From the NCBI GenBank assembly GCA_023213315.1, contig JAKCPI010008027.1:1-64000 (forward strand): 64,000 nt of DNA, read 5' to 3'. Position 1 is the stretch's first letter. Each line of letters opens with the position of its first letter. Under the pieces are notes generated by a model. It saw only the letters and a program-made list of their open reading frames with translations, was not told the DNA's origin and did not search any database. This stretch comes from Euborellia annulipes (lineage: Eukaryota; Arthropoda; Insecta; Dermaptera; Anisolabididae). This document shows positions 21,736 to 31,603 of the stretch, one piece after another. The position numbers were made by a program, and so were the translations under genes.

Positions 21736-22833
21736 CCTATATACATCTTTTAAAAGATATTTCTCATTAGAAAATAGTTTATGCCAGGGACGAACCCCCC
21801 CCCCCCCCCCCCCCCCCCCATTATATGAAATCTAAGTTCACCCCTGAATCATCCATCTTTGTTTAAAAGATCATTTGTTATAGAGACAGTTCTTAGAATA
21901 AAATAATATTAATTCTGGCCCCCTATTTAAAATATATAATCAGGACCGGTCTAATTAACTTAACAACTCCATTGTAAAGGGCGCCAAAATTCATTCTGCA
22001 CACACAGCATTTTGCTCTCAGGCCGGCCCTGTATATAAACTTATCAAATGAAAGGAACACTCACTCATAAATTCTTTTTTTTTATCATCCTTCTCGATTT
22101 ACTAAAAGAAAATGAGATTGATGAGAATTTATTTATATTCGACTTCGGGGATTTTTTTTAAAATTGTCTCTTGGCATCACTCAATTTGTTGTTCCTCTGG
22201 GTGGCTTAAAAAGTTAGATTTTCCCCAACTCAATGCCAAGTAAAAGATTTTTTCCAAGTACAATTAAATAAAGTAAGTAACTTGTGAACTACAATATCTC
22301 ACTAGTATGGATCGGTGTCGGTTCCGGGAGTCATTGTCCTCTCCCTTCATTGTTTTATACCGTTTTGTTTTTTTCCTATTGAAAAAAGTATTTTTATTTT
22401 ATGAAAGAAAACAAATTTAATTTAATGTACTTATTTATTTATTTATTAAATCCATATTTGGAATTGTTTTTTTTTTTTATTAAAAACTTTGAAGAGGCAT
22501 TTATTTAATCTACTTAAAAAATGATTCTCAAAAATGCGCATCTTGAATGTGAATTTATGGCTCGAAAGCTGATTTGATTATTAACTAGGAGATGAAAGGA
22601 AAGTAGCTTTTCACAGGATTGAATAAAAAATACAGGTATAAACACGATTTTAATATTTATTTAATTAAAAACCAAATAATATGAATAAAATACTCGGTTG
22701 TTTTTTATCCTTAAATAAAGGCAAAAGAAAACAACTTATTTTTAATAAATAAATTTACTTTAGCTGATATTATTGGAGAAATTTTCTAAAAACATAGTAA
22801 TATTGAATGCTCAAGTGTAATTATATTAAAATA

Positions 22834-23736
22834 CGAGGGTAAATTATTAAATAAGTCGCAAAAGTCAGTTTGCCTTATACCATTTGAAATTTAAGCGCAT
22901 TTTGTGCCAGCAGAGTGTAAGCTTGTCGTAGAGGCTGCGTCACATCTCTCCGACATGCGGTCATGCAGAGGCAGACAGTGTAAGCATTCCTGTGTTGCAT
23001 GGTGATTATGTAGTAATATTTAAAAAAAAAATTTAGAAACAACGGTTTAATAAATATACTAAAAAGAGTAAAATAATTTTGTCTAAGTTCATTAAAATTT
23101 TATTAAAAATCTGGTGTGAGTGGTCGCACAGCACATAAATCTTCGGTAATTGAAAGTTGTGTCCCGCGGTTGTCACACCAGATTTTTAATAAAATTTTAA
23201 TGAACTTGTACAAAATTATTTTACTCTTTTTAGTATATTTACTTATTTAGTATATTACCTTTAGTATATTTATAATAGCATTGTTTTAAAATTTGTTTTT
23301 AATATTACTATATAATTCCCATGTTCTGAACAGTAAGCGCCACAATTAAGTGCCCACTTGGGAACTAGAGCCTTAAGTAGAGTATATGGTATATAGCGAA
23401 ATCATTTTAATGACCGAAAAGGTAAAATAAAATCTGGTACAAATTATTAACCTTTTCGGTCATTAAAATTATTTCACTATATACCTATTCACTATATACT
23501 AAAGGCTCTAGCTCCCAGGAGGGGCCTTAATTGTAGAGCTCACTGTACCATCACGCAACACACCCACCATATTACATTGTCTGTGGCAGACCGCATGCCG
23601 AAGATATATGACGCAACCTCTACGACAAGCTTACATATGCTACTACTATCTGCTGGCACAAAATGCGGCCGTAATTTACAAATGGCCTAAGAGAAAGGGA
23701 AACTGACTTTGCGACTTATTTTTTGACGTGCCCTCG
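22834..23736. mobile_element. Mariner-like inverted-repeat element with nested insertions
   Basis: Terminal repeats CGAGGGTAAATTATTAAATA (left) and the complement of CGAGGGCACGTCAAAAAATA (right) resemble mariner termini. The arms pair over about 150 bp through TAAGTCGCAAA, GCCAGCAGA and AAGCTTGTCGTAGAGG. No transposase remains. Inside are a family A hairpin (about 23104-23190) and the M2 MITE at 23331-23545. Confidence 0.7.
23331..23545. mobile_element. M2 MITE, long form
   Basis: Ends CAGTAAGCGCCACAATTAAG and the complement of CAGTGAGCTCTACAATTAAG. The halves are complementary, including GACCGAAAAGGTAA and its inverse. Related to the 16093 element. Confidence 0.7.
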
Positions 23737-24208
23737 TGCATTAAAAGACCACTGGCAAATCACCTTATTGTCTTTAAAATTGAATGCACAGCCTGGCAGT
23801 AATTGATATACCTGGTAGTTAGGATTTTTGATTTGAAAGTAGTATTGTTTGTCTTTTTTTAAAATTATTTTCTTCTTTACTTTTTTTTAAAATGTTTTTT
23901 ATTTAATTCTTATTTGTCTCTTCTGATTACGCCATTGTTTTTTCTCATATCATATCCTCTTATTGCTCTATTATTGTCGAGTTTACAAAGGGTAAACATC
24001 CTCCTTAAATATTGTCTTCCAAAAACTGACCAAAAAGATTGTCTTTCTTGTTTTTTTATATATATATAATTATATTATAATAGAGATAATAAAATTATTC
24101 TTGTAGTAAGATTATTTAGCTTAATATTGTTAATTATAGAATTTAGTTTTTATAATCTAAAAAGAGAGAATGTATTATCTATTTTTGTTGAATAAACTCT
24201 AATTCTAG

Positions 24209-24310
24209 ATCATCCTCGCTTTTCCTCATCCTTAATTACAAGTTCATATTCATCAACAAGTGAAGCACGAGTTATTTCATCGGACGACAGTTTTGTAGAC
24301 AATTTTTAAT
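24209..24310 (+). CDS. Orphan terminal exon candidate, unknown gene
   Basis: After a good 3' splice site (CTAATTCTAG ending at 24208) one frame is open to TAA at 24308-24310. It encodes about 33 residues rich in Ser/Thr with an acidic end (HPRFSSSLITSSYSSTSE, then SSDDSFVDNF). Base composition is richer in GC than the flanks and no repeat family matches. It could be an alternative last exon of the SLC5 gene ending at 15659, or belong to a gene not otherwise seen. It is short, so chance cannot be excluded. The antisense frame lacks an acceptor. Confidence 0.25.
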
Positions 24311-24702
24311 TACAAAGCGAAGTTTTTTATTTTTTATTTGTTAGACTCCCTTGAAGCTGGTGGCCGGTTAGGACAGTCATTTGTTTTTCTTAGGGTAACT
24401 CGAGGAAAAAGAAAGATCTTATTCTAGCTCTTATTCATATAATTATATATTTTAATTTAATAAAAATTCTTTCGAATAAAATTCTGATTTTTTAGGAATT
24501 TTCTTAGACTCTCCATTTTGGTATTTGGTGACCCGAATATTTTTCCTGAACTCTCATTGATTTTAGGTAGAAATCTAAGAGTGTAGGTAAAATTTTCTCC
24601 CCATCGATTTTTCAACTCTTGATTTAGAGCTAAGTTATATGGAATTGAATTCGATCTTCTTTTTTGCGCTCACTTTTGTGTAATTTTAAAATTCCAGCAT
24701 TT

Positions 24703-24830
24703 TGTTGTAAGGAAAGAAATGGGTTTGAGCCCCTGGGTCGTAGCACAATGGCGGAGTTCTTGCATCTTGTGCCAGGGGTCAGGAGTTCGTATCCCGCCCC
24801 GAATTGGCTATCAATCAATTGAAATAAATA
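24703..24830 (+). repeat. tRNA-like SINE head (family S4)
   Basis: A tRNA-like head has an A-box-like GTAGCACAATGGCGGAG and a B box GAGTTCGTATCCC at 24783-24795. The downstream phrase CAATCAATTGAAATAAATAG returns at 31220-31240, which marks a shared body. Confidence 0.55.
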
Positions 24831-25597
24831 GGGACTAAAATGAATTCAAATAAAATAAAAATTGAGGAAATTTTTAACTCTGCTCAATAAATGCATGTCT
24901 TTTTTTTTAATTTAAATTAGTCCACACTTAACTTTTTCTTTCAAAAGTTTTCTCTCCCCTAATAATAAGCAGTTATAATTTTAAATCAATGACCAAGATA
25001 ACGTTAATAAGTGGAGCCCACGAAAGCTTCGCCAGAGGTATGTCTATTCAAATAGTATCACGAATTTCAAATAAATTTATATAAGTTAGCGGAATGCCTG
25101 GTTCTTATTAATGAACATTAAAATTTCTATGTTAATCAAAAGCAACATAATATCTAGCGCTGTTTTTAAGAACTTTATTCAAGGAGATGGAAGTAAAAAA
25201 GTTTTTTAATTTTTTATTTATTTAAATTAATTGATTATTATTATTTAAATAAGGTTATATTTTTCTCTCCCGCAAAATTTTATGATACCCCTCTCAGTCG
25301 AAACTCAGTAATTGAATGAAGTAAGTCTTCTACAAAGGATTTTTGTAATCATTATAGGCCCCACATAGCACTTGGTTGTTGTTTTTTTTTTTTAATTGAT
25401 AACACAGGGCAACACTGATTTTGCGGCATGGGATTTATTAAACAATTTTAGCTAATTTTGGTCCGCAGAGTACGAAAAGAATATTTTTGTTGAATTGACT
25501 CTACTTTTTGAGATAAAAGCAATCCAATTTATATTGGAAATTACATTATAGAAGAAGGGGAATATTTTTTAAAACATTTATTTTAAAATTCTCAAAG

Positions 25598-26270
25598 AAA
25601 AATCTGGTGTAACTGGTCGCACAGCACACAGTTTTCTCTTACCCTTCGGCAAGAGAAAGTTGTGTAATGTGCTTGTCACACCAGATTTTTTGTGTTGAGA
25701 TATATTTAGTTTGCGACAGTAGGGTATATTTGAATTCAAGACGTCAGACAGCCCCGGGTTTGGCGTAGTAGGTAGCGTGCCTACCACAATCGTTGCGGTT
25801 GAGTGAGGCTTTTCAATGAAGTTCAAGAATAAAGTGGTCTTCAGAAGATTTCAAGAAAAAAATGAGAGTATACATTTTAAAGAGCATCTAAAAAAATAAT
25901 TGATTTATGAATTTTAATCAAAATCGTTAGAGCGAATTTTGAGAAAATCGGAAAAAAACTGAAAAAGTACATCAGTAAAGTACTAGTACTTTTTAACCGA
26001 TTTTGTTTAAAAGCTTATTTTCAAGCTCCAGGCACCTCGTCTAACTTGAATATAAAATTTCAACCATGTAGCTCAATTCCTTCATGCTTAAAATTGAACA
26101 CAGACAGACCATGTCTCTAAAATCACTTTTTTGGATTCAGGGGACCTCAAAACGTGTATATCCATCAAAATCTTGACATCGAATTTTTGACATGAAACCA
26201 ATACTTTCTCTCTATATATATGTATATTAACATATAAACATATATGGTAAGAGAAAGTAAAAACATATCA
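25598..26270 (-). repeat. Family A repeat, near full length, with an S1 SINE head inside
   Basis: The hairpin end lies at 25598-25695 and the AGAGAAAGTA end near 26215-26270. At 25742-25803 a tRNA-like head (GGGTTTGGCGTAGTAGG) interrupts the expected sequence, a truncated S1 SINE. Confidence 0.7.
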
Positions 26271-26705
26271 ATAAAAATTAAGAAGAACGATTTGTACGGG
26301 ATTTCCTTTGGTGTCTTTGGTTCGGTTTATCCTGAGAACCAGAGTCAATTCAAACAAAATAATTCAGTATTTCGTCATCAAATTAATTTCATAAGCTTAT
26401 GCCGCAGAAAAAATTTGTTTTTTGTTCCCCTGTGTAATTTTATCGTTCGGGTTGTGAACAATTACATTTATGAAGCCAAAGCTTTAATTGTAACTTAATT
26501 TTTTGGCATCTGAGTGAAAAAATAATAAGAATCCCTCCCTAACCTGGGAATATTTCATTTAACCATACCATATTTTCTAAATGCGACAATTTTTTTTTGT
26601 AAAGAGCGGGAATACCCCCCCCCCCCTCTCCTCCCCTAAAAAATGCTCCCTCTAATTAAATGAGATGATATTTGTAAATCGCTTATAAAGATGAAGTTCT
26701 CTCAC

Positions 26706-26834
26706 CTTTTTAGGCATTTGTTGTTCCTGCTCGATCAGGTAGCCAGGACTCCCGTGGGGCCTAATCCGGCCTGATCCGGCTCCATCCGGAATTACACCAT
26801 CAACAACGAGAGCACTACAATTGCTCTTCTTCAT
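26706..26834 (-). CDS. Candidate first coding exon, unknown gene
   Basis: On the minus strand an ATG at 26834 opens 43 codons that end exactly at a consensus donor (AAG then GTGAGA, donor at 26705-26701). The peptide (MKKSNCSALVVDGVIPDGAG ... QQMPKK) has no recognisable domain. The exon and its leader are markedly GC-richer than the region. Upstream, TCAGTG at about 27055-27060 resembles an arthropod initiator, and a 20-codon upstream ORF starting MPRPAVVLIDLGDDD lies in the leader. Downstream exons on this strand were not found, so the gene identity is open. Confidence 0.4.
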
Positions 26835-27237
26835 TTGCTAGTGCACATGTCAGCACCAAGGTCACCGACAGAAGAAGTTCGGCCCCTCATCTTGTGAATT
26901 GACTTGTTTTGTGTTGGTGTCATCCTTGTTTCTTGATCGGAATCGGAATCGGCAGCTCCAATTGACCTTAGAGGAGGCGGCGACGGTCATCGTCGCCCAA
27001 GTCTATAAGAACAACCGCCGGACGAGGCATCTTGGGATTTCTTTTGAAGAACTTCACTGAGAGATCTACAACAAACAAAAACCACCCCTAATTTATTCAT
27101 TTTTTATTTCATTTGACTGTTTTTATTTTCTTTTGTGTCACGCCTTTGGCGCGAACATCCCCTTCGACTAAACACACGTGAATGCATCGGAATATTTATT
27201 CGAGGAGACACCCCCACGGATCCAGCCGAGTTTTGTG
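26835..27237. promoter_or_regulatory. Possible divergent promoter and leaders
   Basis: A GC-richer unique block separates the minus-strand exon from a plus-strand candidate leader. It contains GATTCC/GGAATC repeats at about 26938-26952 and an initiator-like TCAGTG (minus) near 27060. On the plus strand the segment up to 27237 ends in TTTTGTG then GTGAGT, a good donor. The second SLC5 gene starts at 31601 just after a splice acceptor with its ATG three bases in, so it needs an upstream non-coding exon, and this segment is the best candidate. Confidence 0.35.
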
Positions 27238-27436
27238 GTGAGTTCTATTTTTTTTATATTTTTTTTTATTCTAAAATCATCAATGGTATTTTTTTTATCA
27301 AGTCTCCAAATGATTAAAACTAATTCATTAATTCGCACCTATTAAACAAACGTGAGGGATTCTTTTTTGAAATTTTCTCGGATAATCTCACCATTATTAT
27401 AACAAAGAAAAAAAAGTTAAATCTTTTTTTTTTAAG

Positions 27437-27720
27437 GTGCGCGTCTCGAGGTGCTAATTTTGGGAGATTGCGGCCACAATTTTAAAGCTATTGACCGCAC
27501 AAAATTTTTTTTTTAATTAAAGCTATTTAAAATATCTACAACTTATAGAAGTCCTTTTTTTGATTTTCGAAAAAATAAATTTTAATCGCATTAAATAAAA
27601 GATATTTTTTAAAAATTCGCTCTATATCTTATAGATAATTAAATTAGTAATCATTGTGTTAAAGAATAATTAATTTTTTACCCTTAATTAATTAGCTGGA
27701 ATCTTTCCACTTCAAATAGA
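27437..27720 (+). repeat. Dispersed repeat R, second copy
   Basis: Begins GTGCGCGTCTCGAGGTGCTA and parallels 20248-20530 to its end near GCTGGAATCTTTC. The two copies differ by substitutions and small indels. Confidence 0.7.
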
Positions 27721-27824
27721 CATGTTGCTTCTTAACTTTCAAGCCCCTAACACATATGCAGCCTGCGACTCAAGAATCTTAATAAAAAATTATCCTGTTA
27801 CAACCATGTTAAATCCATTTATAT

Positions 27825-28680
27825 TATAAATCTGGTGTGGCTGGTCGCACTAGATTTTTTGTTTCGACATATATTTAGTTTCCGACAGTACCGTACATTT
27901 GAATTCAAGATGTAATAATTTTTCTTTTTTTTTTAAACATTCACACTTTTTTCCCATTCACACACACATACACACAGTCTTTTCGGCGACTTAGGCCCTA
28001 TAAGACTTTAAACGATACTCGTATGTTTAATATATCTATTTAGGGGTCCAGGCATTCTTATTTAAGCCATTTGGTATCCAAATGGCTTAAATAAAATATG
28101 GATGCTGGGAACCCTCAACCCTTGGTATACAAGACAGGCGCGCTACCAACTACGCCAAGCCCGAGGGCGTAATAAAATTTATAAGTATATGAAAATATTT
28201 ATATTTTGCTACCATGGCAACCATTTCTCCTATCTTTCCTATGGAGTACAAGAGTAAAGTGGTATTCAAAATATTTTAAGGCCAAAATGAGAATATACAT
28301 TTTAAAGAGCATCTAAAAATAATTGATTTTTGAATTTTAATCAAAATCGTTAGACCGAATTTTGAGAAAATCGAAAAAAAAAACTGTAAAAGTGCAATGT
28401 GTGTAAAGTACTAGAACTCTTTGGCCGATTTTGATTAAAAGCTTATTTTCACGCCTCAGGGGGATGCCTAACTTAAACCTCCTAGCTCAATTCCTTCATG
28501 CTTTAAATTGAACACACACACACACACACACAGAGACAGACCATATTGCAAAATCCACTTTTCTGAATTCAGGGGACCCCAAAACGGGTATATCCATCAA
28601 AATCTCTACATCGAATTTTTGACATTAATCCAATACTTTCTCTCTATACCTATATTAACATATATAGGTAAGAGAAAGTA
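27825..28680 (+). repeat. Family A repeat carrying an S1 SINE
   Basis: The hairpin end at 27825 is shortened and the AGAGAAAGTA end lies at 28680. An S1 SINE on the minus strand at about 27922-28170 is flanked by GTAATAA-type repeats. Its body shows the S1 tRNA-like head, the CCAAATGG hairpin, GAAAAGACTGTGTG and poly(A). Confidence 0.75.
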
Positions 28681-28826
28681 GGTAGCGAGTCTACCTTGTA
28701 TACCAAGGGTCGGGGGTTCGGATCCCAGGGAGCCCGATGATTTTATTTAAGCCATTTGGATACCAAATGGCTTAAATAAGAATGCCTAGACCCCAAATAA
28801 ATAAATATCGTTTTAAGTCTTATATG
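28681..28826 (+). repeat. SINE S1, truncated at the 5' end
   Basis: Target duplication AAGAGAAAGTA at 28670-28680 and 28827-28837. The tRNA-like head starts within the A box region and has the B box GGGTTCGGATCC. The copy inserted at the very end of the family A element. Confidence 0.75.
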
Positions 28827-28984
28827 AAGAGAAAGTAAAAATTCAAATTTATTCTTTTGTTGTTTTATACAAAAAAAATAAAAATAAAATTTTTAAAAAC
28901 TCAATATCAATGTCTAATTGTTTCTCATTTTCATAATTTTTTTATTTTTTTTTGCAAGTTTTCTCCAAATATTTTCTGATAAGA

Positions 28985-29110
28985 GTACAGTGAAGGCGCC
29001 AGTTTATTCCCAGTGGGGGGGGGGGGGCAGGACTGGGGCAAACTTACCAACAGGGGGGCAGATGCCATTATGGCGCTTGCCCCCCCCCCCCCCCCATAGT
29101 CTCTCAATAG
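28985..29110. repeat. G-run/C-run segment
   Basis: A 13-base G run near 29017 and a C run near 29080 are mutually complementary and sit in sequence resembling the G/C-run MITEs. Clear termini were not established. Confidence 0.4.
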
Positions 29111-30044
29111 GACAGTCACTCTTATTTTTAATATAAATGAATTTAACATGGTTGATTTAATAAGGACTACGTTATTTGGAAAAAAACATTTGACTAATCT
29201 TTGCGTATTTACAGTATTTATTCAAATTACAAAGTTCTCACCCTGGTGCCTCTTTCGGCAGATTTCCACTTTTTTCCATTGGACTGTATTATTAAAGGTT
29301 TTTATTTTATTTTATTTTAAATTATATTTGAAAAATAATTTACTTATAAAATTGTAATATTCACCTCTTTTTAATTACTGTCCAGAGGGTAGAGTGACTG
29401 GCTCAACATTGCTAATTATATTTTATTAGTCTCTTGTTTTCTTTTTTTTTTTTGCTTGTAGAATAAATGAGATATCTAGATAGAGTGGAACTATCCAGAG
29501 CCTAGGCGCAATATAGTTCCGCCCCATCCTTAAAAGGATACAAATAAATAGCCTACTCCCTCTTTTTAAATACATCTATGCACCTTTCAGGACTAAATTT
29601 AATATGGGTGACCTTATAATTTTACCGTATATTTAGTTTGTTTGGGAAAAGCATGTCAACGAACTCCAATCGTCATATTTTTTTATTTGAGAAAGTTTTA
29701 ACTGATAAAGAAGAAGGATTTCTAGTTATGATAATTCATATTTAATTTTTTTTTTTTTATTCCTTTGCACCTTTAAACTAATTCCAGGTAAATGAGATGC
29801 AATAAAACAATTTTTATTGGATTTACGTTTTATATAATTATTTTTTTTTTTCACAAAAATTGTTTTACTGCCTCCTGTTTTTCTCAAATTGGTGCCTATT
29901 TCGGTAGCCGAAAAAAAAAAACAGAAAAAATTATTCATTTACCACATTATTTTTTAAAATTGGCATATAATAAAAAATCATCACAGTAATTTTTGAATTG
30001 CTTTAGGTTTATTTATTTTTATGTATATTACTTTCTCTTACCTC

Positions 30045-30485
30045 TATATATGTTAATATATAGAGAGAGAAAGTATTGGATTCATGTCAAAAATTCGATT
30101 TCGAGATTTTGATTATAATAAACTCGTTTTGAGGTCCCCTGAATCCAAAAAAGTGGTTTTCGCGACATGGTCTCTCTGTGTGTGGGTATGGGCGTGTGTT
30201 CAATTTAAAGCATGAAGAAATTGAGCTATGAGGTTGAAATTTTATATTTAAGTTAGGCACCCCCTAGGGCTTGAAAATAAGCTTTTAATCAAAATCGACC
30301 AAAAAATACTAGTACTTACTGATGTAATACTTTTTCAGTTTTTTTGGATTTTCTTGAAATTCGTTTTAACGATTTTGATTAAAATTTATAAATCAAAAAT
30401 TATTTTTTAGATGTGTTCTAAAATGTATATTCTCATTTTGCTCTCAAAATTGTTTGAAGACCACTTTATTTTTGTACTCCATAGA
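30045..30485 (+). repeat. Family A repeat, truncated
   Basis: Starts with the TACTTTCTCT hairpin end and continues through GTATTGGATTC, GAGGTCCCCTGAATCC and the middle of the family. The CTGGTG hairpin end is missing. Confidence 0.7.
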
Positions 30486-30586
30486 AGATTAATCGATTAT
30501 CGGTGGCTACCGCGGGGACGTTCCACACACTGATTGCTCGGGGTCACCAATCCGAGCTTTCGCCGCGTTTTTCATCATTTAATCGT

Positions 30587-31134
30587 AGTGGTGTCATTTC
30601 AACTTTTTCTTGGGAGGGGGGGGGCAAACTTTTTTTTTCTTAAAATTTTCTTACAAATAGGTACTCAAATTTAGCCAAAAGATATTTAATTAATTTTGAT
30701 GAAGCTCAGGAATCTTCTTTACAATTTCCAATAGGATTCGGACCAGTGGATTCAATCTTAGCAAGAAGTTAGAAAAGAAATGTCTATGTGTGTCTATGTT
30801 CCCTACTGTTTGACTTTTGTTACTACTTACTGTTAACTTACTGTATAACTGTTTTACTCTTATATGGCTCTCTATGACTCCAACCACTGAAGAAGTCCTA
30901 CAGCAAGTGGACGAAACATTGTCTGGGGTCAAATAAAGTTATGTTTTAAAAAACTTTTTGACTTTTAATTGAACTTACTGGTCCGAACCCTATTGGATAT
31001 TTAATTAATTGTTTAATTTTGTACAGTTTCTATACTAAAAATATTTTATTTAGAATAATATAAAATTTATAAAAATCAGAGCCCTTGGGGTGGGGGCAAA
31101 TGCTCCCCCCCTGCCCTCCCAAATGACGTCACTG
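30587..31134. mobile_element. G/C-run inverted-repeat element enclosing a hammerhead-bearing palindrome
   Basis: Ends AGTGGTGTCATTTCAAC and the complement of AGTGACGTCATTTGGG, each followed internally by G or C runs. The interior holds inverted arms around TCCAATAGGATTCGGACCAG (30728-30747 and 30978-30998), and between them the ribozyme-like motif at 30875-30931. Confidence 0.6.
30875..30931 (+). ncRNA. Type I hammerhead-like ribozyme motif (best in window)
   Basis: Core CTGAAGA (30887-30893), one extra A, stem II GTCC/GGAC (30895-30898 and 30909-30912), GAAA (30913-30916), then C-ATT-G, a one-pair stem III with a triloop, and TC as the cleavage-site dinucleotide (30922-30923). Stem I is TGACTCCA (30875-30882) with TGGGGTCA (30924-30931), eight pairs including one G-T, with ACCA unpaired on the 5' side. 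The arrangement is that of a type I hammerhead with minimal stem III. The extra base after CTGANGA departs from the textbook consensus. Confidence 0.5.
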
Positions 31135-31603
31135 CTTAATTGTTACGATTGTGGTGACTGTTTCTCATCTTCCTTGCCAGGCTTTAATAATAATATAGCT
31201 TCAAATGAATTAGCTACCAATCAATTGAAATAAATAGGGTCGGGGTCTAAATGGCATTTTTTTTTATTAGAAAAATATATTTATAAATAAAAAATTAATG
31301 TCTGTTTTAATTTACTAATCCATAAGACAGTTTACTAGGCCACGAAGAAAAAAAATTAAAATAACCGAGTCACGGAAGGAAATCTATTGCGGTACCGGTC
31401 TAGATTTTTTCTTTCCTGGGGAATCCCAAAACGCCATTACTCAGGGATAAACTTAATGTTAATGATAGGCATTTAGAAAATAGTCCTTCACTTAAGGTTT
31501 TATTCTCTTTCCTTGACTGATTCTTGACATTTAATTGTTAACCCTAAAGAGGATGAATTGCCTTCTATAAAGGGATAAATCTAACTGTCATTGTTTTCAG
31601 GAA

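Larger units (their letters stand above)
19526..22833. other. Intergenic; dispersed repeats only
   Basis: The region is AT-rich with poly-T runs. Recognised items are the dispersed repeat at 20248-20530, the small palindrome at 21575-21735 and a long C run at 21797-21819. No gene was found. Confidence 0.5.

Noticed and set aside
24209..24310. Minus-strand reading of the orphan exon
   Set aside because: The frame is protein-like but is closed by a stop just upstream with no splice acceptor, whereas the plus strand has one.
24720..24795. Possible true tRNA gene
   Set aside because: A and B boxes are recognisable but the stems do not close and a repeat body follows, so it is a SINE.
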